This document shows positions 17,691-23,225 of a stretch of DNA of 23,225 nt, one piece after another. The notes beneath the pieces were generated by a model. The model was not told the DNA's origin. It did not search any database and saw nothing but the letters and a program-made list of their open reading frames with translations. Positions within the stretch are counted from its first letter, which is position 1, and each line of letters opens with the position of its first letter. The position numbers were made by a program, and so were the translations under genes. This DNA is from Plantago elongata (taxonomy: Eukaryota; Streptophyta; Magnoliopsida; Lamiales; Plantaginaceae). Location of the stretch: NCBI GenBank assembly GCA_036897095.1, contig JAYMSP010002624.1, positions 1-23,225 of the forward strand, in the 5' to 3' direction.

Positions 17691-18470
17691 TGTTAGAACT
17701 ATTGGACCTGGATTGGTACTGGAACAGTAAGCGATGTTGACTCCAGTGATGAGTCATCAATGCAATCAACAATGATTGTCTGTGTAGAATAAATTGCAGC
17801 GTATAAACAGACATATTTCCACAAATCAAGCCAACATATATAAAATATGTTGACGGTGACTTAGGCTAAAATTCCACTAGTCAAAATAATGGAATTACAC
17901 AAGGAGTATATGATCAATCACAAAATGAATGATCAACTCACGGAAAACTAGACCTAGAATAAACTCAAACAAAGAACCTATTCTAGTCACTATCACGTCG
18001 AATGATTCATAAACACCTGTTTGATGAACATCCACAATATGATAGCAAATACAATTATAGTAAAACAAGACACACAAGTATATGAATGTATATAGTCTCG
18101 GTGTATGTGTGTGTCTCGCAAAGCAGCTTCTCTTCGATTATATATAGTCTTAGACTACTCCATATTCGAACATGGAAGGGAAAGATGCAGAAAGGAAGAT
18201 TTCTTTTTGCTTTGTTGGGCATGCTTCTAGAAGGAAATTGTCTCAACATTGAAGATCTTTTCCATATATTTCCTCCTAGTCTTTGTCTTGAAGATTCTTT
18301 CTATATTGTGGTTGATCTCTTGCTTCTTCTTAGAAGAAGTCTTCGATCAGCAATTAGTCCAATTACCAAGGTTGTTTCCTGCAAAATAAACACTCAAACA
18401 AACACAACCATTGAACTAATTAAGAAAGACAAGATTAGTAAATAAAGTGCACTATGCAATGACACATTCA
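17691..18470 (-). repeat. 3' LTR of element C (about 780 bp)
   Basis: Boundaries are inferred. On the left, gypsy integrase text stops exactly where TGTTAGAACTATTGG begins. On the right, GACACATTCA meets a polypurine tract, so on minus the LTR starts TGAATGTGTC. The ends are TG...CA. The bases before it (GTTAC, 17686-17690) are the candidate 5-bp target duplication. No second LTR copy is in view to confirm it. Short ORFs inside are not gene-like. Confidence 0.7.
18138..18146 (-). promoter_or_regulatory. Candidate TATA box of element C LTR
   Basis: On minus AGACTATATATAATCGAAG, about 330 bp into the LTR. A TATA-like core in this position fits the U3/R border. Confidence 0.45.
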
Positions 18471-18710
18471 ATCTCCCCCTTAATCATAGTCTTTCTTCAC
18501 AAAACATTAGAAAGAACACAAGGCAAGCCATTAGAGCAAACTAAGCATGCAAAGAAAATAGACTAACTCCCCTTTATGGCCAGTCTCCCCCTTAAGCAAA
18601 TATCAAGATAATAGAGCATAGTAATGAGTTACTAGCTATTACAGACCAAATAAAAATTCAGAGTTCATAGAAACTTAAAAATTCCTTCAAGTCTAACCTC
18701 CCCCTTTTTG
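18471..18710 (-). other. Cluster of polypurine tracts upstream of element C LTR
   Basis: On minus AAGGGGGAGA at 18472-18481 abuts the LTR. Further copies follow at about 18566-18575 (AAAGGGGAG), 18584-18596 (CTTAAGGGGGAGA) and 18697-18710 (CAAAAAGGGGGAGG). Another GGGGGAG lies much further up at 21041-21050. Multiple PPT copies in this place are a published hallmark of Sireviruses. Confidence 0.8.
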
Positions 18711-20531
18711 TGAGGAAAGAGACACAAGAAAGGCCCTAAATTTAAAATTGTTGGTGACTTGCTCCTGAAGTCTAACATTCAAAGCATCCAACTCCTTGAT
18801 CTGCAAGAAGGCCATCTTGTCTCCTTCAGAAAGTGTACCTGCAGATAGAGATCCAACACTGGGAATGAGTGTTGGGCAAACAATGTTGTCAACATTGACC
18901 TCAAAATTGTCAGTTTCAACAGCAACGTTGGAGGGACCAGCTTCATCAGCAGCAACATCAGTAACATGCTCCTTGCCTTCATCCATAGCTTCTGGTTCCT
19001 CATCCACAACAGGAACAACCCAAGGGAGATCACATATCCTTTCAACAGTGGCCAAAAGTTTCCAATTTACCCCAACTTTTTGAACTTGCTTTCATAAATC
19101 TCCCTTTAAAAAACTTTCGAGTCTTGAAGTTTGAAGACAGCAAAAATTGTTGCAGGTAAGATCAGGTGGTCTACATCTCCCCTATTCATGTAACTGTCCA
19201 GATGACCTAGGATCCATTCTCTAAGTTCACATTCAACCCCATCTTGATCCTATACAAGAGAGTCCCAACTTCTTGACTCAACTGGTTGTTGTTGTCATTG
19301 GGCAACCAATTGTAGATGCAGAGGCTAGCCAACAATGACACCAATGAAGAGAAATGCTTCAAGGGAATTGTACCCTTTTACCATGTTGAACCTTGTTCAG
19401 AGTGAGTTCTTTAGCTACATCATCCAAAGTAACATCCAAAGGGGTTTCAACCTCCCTCCTCTTACTATACAACACATAGTTAATGTCCTCAGCCCTAATG
19501 GTGTATACCTCTCCTCTCATAAAGACAGTATGATATTTCTTGCTCTTAGGATCTCCAAAAAATCAGGTAGGTTAGCATAAAACTCTTTCACCACAGCAAC
19601 AACATGGGGGGCATAGGAAGTGACAACATTATACAACTGTCTATCATGCAAGAATTCAACCAAGTTGTATTTTTGAAACTCCTTTTCATGAATCATTATT
19701 TCTACATCAATTGCTCTAGTAGCCAATTCATTGTATTTTTCAGAATTTGCATTGTAGTAAAAGCAGTAATCAAAAGGTTCTGAATCTTCCCAATCAGAAT
19801 CCTCGCCATTTCCGTTATATGTTCAGGTAAACCAGTTTCATCAATTACCTCTTCCATAGCTGATGTTTCACAAACCATGGACTCATCCTCAGAGTCAGCA
19901 GGGTCATCTACAACAAAATCTTTAAAGCCTTCAGTATCCTCCGAGCCAATTTCCTCAATGTGATGAGAAGGGGGTTTTTCAGCATCTTGATTCACAATTT
20001 ATATTGACCCAACAATGTGGTCAACATACATGCTATCAGTTAGTGTTCTCTTAGAATACAGAGAATTATCCTCAGCTCTCTCAGCAACATTCTCAACATT
20101 GTCATCAACATCATCGTCAGCTGTGATGTCAGCATTGTCTTTTATTCCAGCATGCACCTCTTCAGTCTCATTGTTCCTTTTTTCCTCATGATTTTCTCCC
20201 AAATTTTCAGATTCTAAATTATCCTCAGGAAGAGGGATGTCACCAGTCGGAGCATCCTTAGTTTCATCACCCAGATTTTGATCTTCTTCCAATTTTTCAC
20301 CCGAGCCAAGTTTCAGCAAGGTTTCAGCACCGAATTCAGATTTTCCGTTGGGAGAGGGAGTATCAGAGACCGTCTCTGGTGAGAGATTGAAAGTGGCTGG
20401 AGCGGGTTCATTGACATGAGCCAATTCATCAACCGAGATCTCAAAATCCGGAGCTTTGGCTCGAATCAATGTTGGGTAGGTCGATTGGGAGATTTTGATC
20501 ACGGAGTGGGGGTTTTAGAATGGCCAGACAT
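18693..20531 (-). pseudogene. Element C accessory ORF with plant-transposon-like domain
   Basis: A likely start is ATG at 20531 (MSGHSKTPTP), followed at once by a frame change into the block ending 19999. That block is acidic and Glu/Asn/Asp-rich, with no fold expected. Next come a second acidic block (19702-19995) and, in another frame, a folded block with YNELATRAIDVEIMIHEKEF, VVAVVKEFYANLPDF and, after a further shift, TVFMRGEVYTIRAEDINYVL. The FYANL...RG...IN pattern is typical of the putative plant transposon protein domain (PF20167 type). Helical text follows (SLLASLCIYNWLPND, DSYMNRGDVDHLILP), then a C-terminal block (18693-19055) ending in a short helix and SSQKGGG. The last codons lie inside a polypurine tract. 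No introns are evident, unlike in element A. No membrane segment is seen. Confidence 0.65.
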
Positions 20532-21880
20532 GGTAGAGCTTGATTTTGATGGGAATGTTAAGTTTGATGATGAGCAAAAAGAAGGGGGGGGGGGGAGCAG
20601 CGGGAGTTTTTGAGTGTTTGTTGGTGTGAGTGAGAGTGAAAACTCAATTCGGGTAAAAAGGAGTTTTGTAGAATGTGAAAGGACAGTGTAGTGGGTAAGT
20701 TGGTGTTAGTGGCCCGGGTTTTTTGGAGGGAATGAGGGAATAATGGGCCAACTGAAAAGTAGGTTCAACTTGGTAGTTTTGGTCAGAGTTGGGTCAATTT
20801 TGGGATGGGTTTTCTCTCATGAAAACCAGCAAATATGTATCAAAGCAAAGAAAAAAAATCATGTACACAAATGTTAATCAAGATTTAAAGTTGTTATTAA
20901 CACAATATTCATTGAGACAAAGTGAAAGATAGAAAGGACAAACCCTAGGAAGGTTGACTTTTCTGTCAAATGATGAAACAATAACTCAATATGAAAGAGC
21001 AGAGAACCACTAACCTAGCCAGCCCAACTACGAACCTATGACTCCCCCTCAAACCCAGACCAAAGAAAAAAACACATAAGAGAAAATAAGTAAAAAGCAG
21101 AAAAAAAAGTACTCCAGAAACTACCGATGATGACCCGAATGTTGGCTCAACAGTGAAGACAACAATGGTAAATCAAACCACTATTATTGTAAGTCAATCA
21201 GTTACTGAGCTCCAAGAAATGTTGTTCCGATCAACACCACTGATGCTCGAGGAAAGATAGAGCGAGATAGAATGTAACATGAAACACATCTAACATTTAC
21301 CCAAAAAAATAATAAAAAGTAACAACAGCATGTGGTATTTTTTTATTTTTATTGCACAGTGAGTAGGACACATATTGGATGCAGGCAATCGGAGCCCCAT
21401 ACACCCTAACAGTATCATATACTCTATGAGTAAAACAGGTGTGCACATAGGACTGAATGCAGTCAATCGGAACTCCATACACCCCAGTATCCCAATGCAT
21501 GCACATTATATGTCTCACCTCTATAAAAACTACCTCAAGAAAACAATCACAACGAACGCGGGCAGTCTGAACCCCACACACCCCAGTACAAAAGTAGACT
21601 ATATCTAGTAGTTCCAATGCACAACCACAAACATAAGAAGCAAAGGGTTTTACATGAACCAAACACCCAAGTTTACTCAATTTCCTTCAACCTTGGTTTC
21701 AAGTAGTCTTTTAAGACCTCCGCATCACCACTATGAGTTTCCAAACCGAGAACACACAAAGACAAAACAGGAGCACACAACACATAAGCACAAAAAGCAA
21801 ACTAAAAACAACATCACTAATTGACAGACAATCAATGTTGACCTGTGATGTTAAGTCAACATTGCAACCAATAATGCAAT
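20532..21880. other. Non-coding spacer of element C between pol and accessory ORF
   Basis: About 1.35 kb without a credible reading frame. It holds a run of 12 G (20584-20595), a G/T-rich stretch (20600-20810), an isolated GGGGGAG tract on minus (21041-21050) and an imperfect repeat set (21377-21585). It would form the leader region of the accessory transcript. Confidence 0.55.
21377..21585. repeat. Three imperfect repeats in element C spacer
   Basis: A unit of about 30 bp of the form GAATGCAGTCAATCGGAACT followed by CCATACACCCC occurs at about 21377-21406, 21453-21484 and 21554-21585, spaced about 77 and 101 bp apart. The third copy is the most diverged. The intervening sequence is only loosely similar. 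Confidence 0.65.
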
Positions 21881-23128
21881 TCAGAGGATACATAGACCAA
21901 GAGATCTCCTTAGACTGAAAAATCTCTTTTGTCTAATGGTTTGGTGAAAATATCAACAAGTTGATTTGTAGTGTCTATATGCTCTATGTCTATGACCTGC
22001 TTAGTAACCATGTCCCTAAGAAAATGATGCCTAATATCAATGTGCTTAGTGCGAGTATGTTGCACAGGGTTCTTAGAAATGTAAATGGCACTAAGGTTAT
22101 CACTAAACATCACCATGGTGTCACTTTGAAGACCATAGTCATGCAACATATTTTTCAACCAAATGAGTTGAGACACACAACCTCCAGCTGCTATATATTC
22201 AGATTCAATAGTTGAAAGTGACACACAATTCTGTTTCTTGCTATACCAAGACACTAGATTAGCACCAAGATAGAAGCAACCTCCACTAGTGAATTTCCTA
22301 TCATCTAGATCACCAGCCCAATCAAAATCACTAAATCCCACCAGATTAGTGTTTGAATCACAAGCAAACCATAATCCAAGATTAACAGTTCCTGATACAT
22401 ACCTAATGATTCTCTTAACAACAGTAAGGTGAGGCATTTTAGGGCTGGATTGATACCTGGCACAAACATAAATAACAAAATTGATATCTGGTCTTGTAGC
22501 AGAAAGTGTTAGAAGACTCCCAATCATAGATCGGTGAAGTGTTGGGTCAACATCCTTCCCAACATCGATTTTGCTGAGTTTCAGTGAAGTAGCCATAGGA
22601 GTATTGCATGGTTTGGCATTTTCAAGTCCAAATTTTTTCACCAGATTCTTAGCATAATTCTCCTGATATAAGAACAACCCATCATCTTTTTGTTGAATTT
22701 GCAGTCCAAGGAAGAAGGTGAGTTCACCAATCATGCTCATTTCAAAAGTACATGTCATAGCTTCAATAAATTTGTATACCATAGAAGAGTTAGTAGAAAC
22801 AAACACAATGTCATCAACATCGATCTGCGCTATGCAGACATCCTTTCCCTTTTTGAGAATAAACAAGGTTTGATCACCATCCCATTTCTTGAATCCAAAA
22901 TTGACTAGGAATTCAGTTAACCTAGCATACCAAGTTTTAGGGTCTTGTTTTAGACCATACAAAGACTTTTCCAATTTGAATACATGATCATGATATTTAG
23001 GATCCTCAAAACCTTTGGGTTGCTCAACATAAACAAATTTGTTAATATAGCCATTTAGAAAAGCACCTCTTACATCCATCTTTTGAAGTTTTATCTTTAA
23101 ACAGCATGCAATGGCTAACAAGTGACAT
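21881..23128 (-). pseudogene. Element C reverse transcriptase and RNase H (5' part displaced by an LTR)
   Basis: A nearly uninterrupted frame of about 400 codons. RT motifs in order: LAIACCLKIKLQKMDVRGAF (first catalytic Asp), YVEQPKGFEDP, KSLYGLKQDPKTWYARL, then DVDD at 22810-22821 where copia RTs have Tyr before VDD, then GELTFFLGLQI. Next come LTLSATRPDINFVIYVCARY, and RNase H text DFDWAGDLDDRKFTSGGC, KKQNCVSLSTIESEYIAAGG, FSDNLSAIYISKNPVQH, RTKHIDIRHHFLRD and DIFTKPLD. A one-base shift near 21915 ends the frame early; the usual C-terminal text (SLRRSLGLCIL) continues in the next frame to a stop at 21881. The upstream part is cut at 23129 by another LTR. Confidence 0.9.
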
Positions 23129-23225
23129 GTTGGTCCAGATAACGGCAAAAGGTAAATGACTGGAGGGGGGGGGGGGAAAAGTTTTTTAAAAAAATCGTCG
23201 AAAAAAACTATCTCTCATAGACCAA
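23129..23225 (-). repeat. Start of another element A-family LTR, inserted in element C pol
   Basis: On plus it begins TGTTGGTCCAGATAA and continues through a G-run (12 G, 23165-23176), matching the left end of the LTR at 13130 with heavy divergence afterwards. On minus the LTR ends here and RT coding sequence follows with no primer binding site, so it is the outer end of a 3' LTR or a solo LTR. The five bases TGACA (23124-23128) are the candidate target duplication. Confidence 0.8.

Larger units (their letters stand above)
17691..23128 (-). mobile_element. Element C: Sirevirus-type Ty1-copia element, right part outside window or displaced
   Basis: It has an LTR inserted in gypsy pol, a cluster of GGGGGAG tracts, an accessory ORF, and RT/RNase H in copia order on minus. 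The tract cluster, RT wording and accessory ORF point to a Sirevirus. Gag, protease, integrase and the 5' LTR would lie right of 23225, beyond the A-family LTR that starts at 23129. Confidence 0.82.

Noticed and set aside
18086..18445. 119-codon plus frame in the element C LTR
   Set aside because: It lies fully inside the LTR, has no motif, and its Leu/Ser/Cys-rich translation is typical of random AT-rich sequence.
21297..21680. 127-codon minus frame with many Cys and Val
   Set aside because: It covers the imperfect repeats in the spacer, and its apparent periodic motifs come from those repeats. No protein family is recognisable.

Overview
The window is intergenic DNA from a flowering plant, probably a eudicot (AT-rich, initiator-Met PBS, Ty1-copia and Ty3-gypsy families, GT-AG introns of plant size). 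The species cannot be read from it, and no intact host gene is visible. It is a stack of decayed LTR retrotransposons, all with their sense strand on minus.

Element A (1-15414; the left end lies outside the window) is a long Ty1-copia element with Sirevirus-like gag and pol. Reading leftwards it has a 5' LTR (13130-15414), a tRNA-iMet primer binding site (13112-13127), gag with a mutated zinc knuckle, protease, integrase, a rearranged reverse transcriptase/RNase H, then an exceptionally long accessory region (1822-6933), a purine tract and the 3' LTR (1-1412). The accessory region looks like a multi-exon gene: five short stretches with GT-AG borders separate reading-frame blocks, and a TATA-like box lies about 195 bp upstream of its first ATG. 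The 5' LTR is interrupted by a 911-bp PIF/Harbinger-like insertion (14264-15174, TAA target duplication). That insertion carries an inverted copy of the LTR promoter-proximal sequence and forms a hairpin with arms of about 260 bp.

15415-15992 is unassigned, possibly old host sequence.

Element B (15993-17690) is the 3' end of a Ty3-gypsy chromovirus: integrase, chromodomain, PPT and a 462-bp LTR with TGTCACGA/TCGTGACA ends. Its pol is cut at 17690 by the 3' LTR (17691-18470) of element C.

Element C (17691-23128 and beyond) is a Sirevirus-type Ty1-copia element with an LTR, a cluster of polypurine tracts, an accessory ORF with a plant-transposon-like domain, a non-coding spacer with imperfect repeats, and the RT/RNase H part of pol. 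Its RT is broken at 23129 by the start of another LTR of the element A family.

The order of events in the B-C stack is therefore gypsy B first, then C into B, then an A-family LTR into C. The most unusual points are the apparently intron-bearing accessory gene of element A and the inverted LTR-promoter hairpin inside its 5' LTR.
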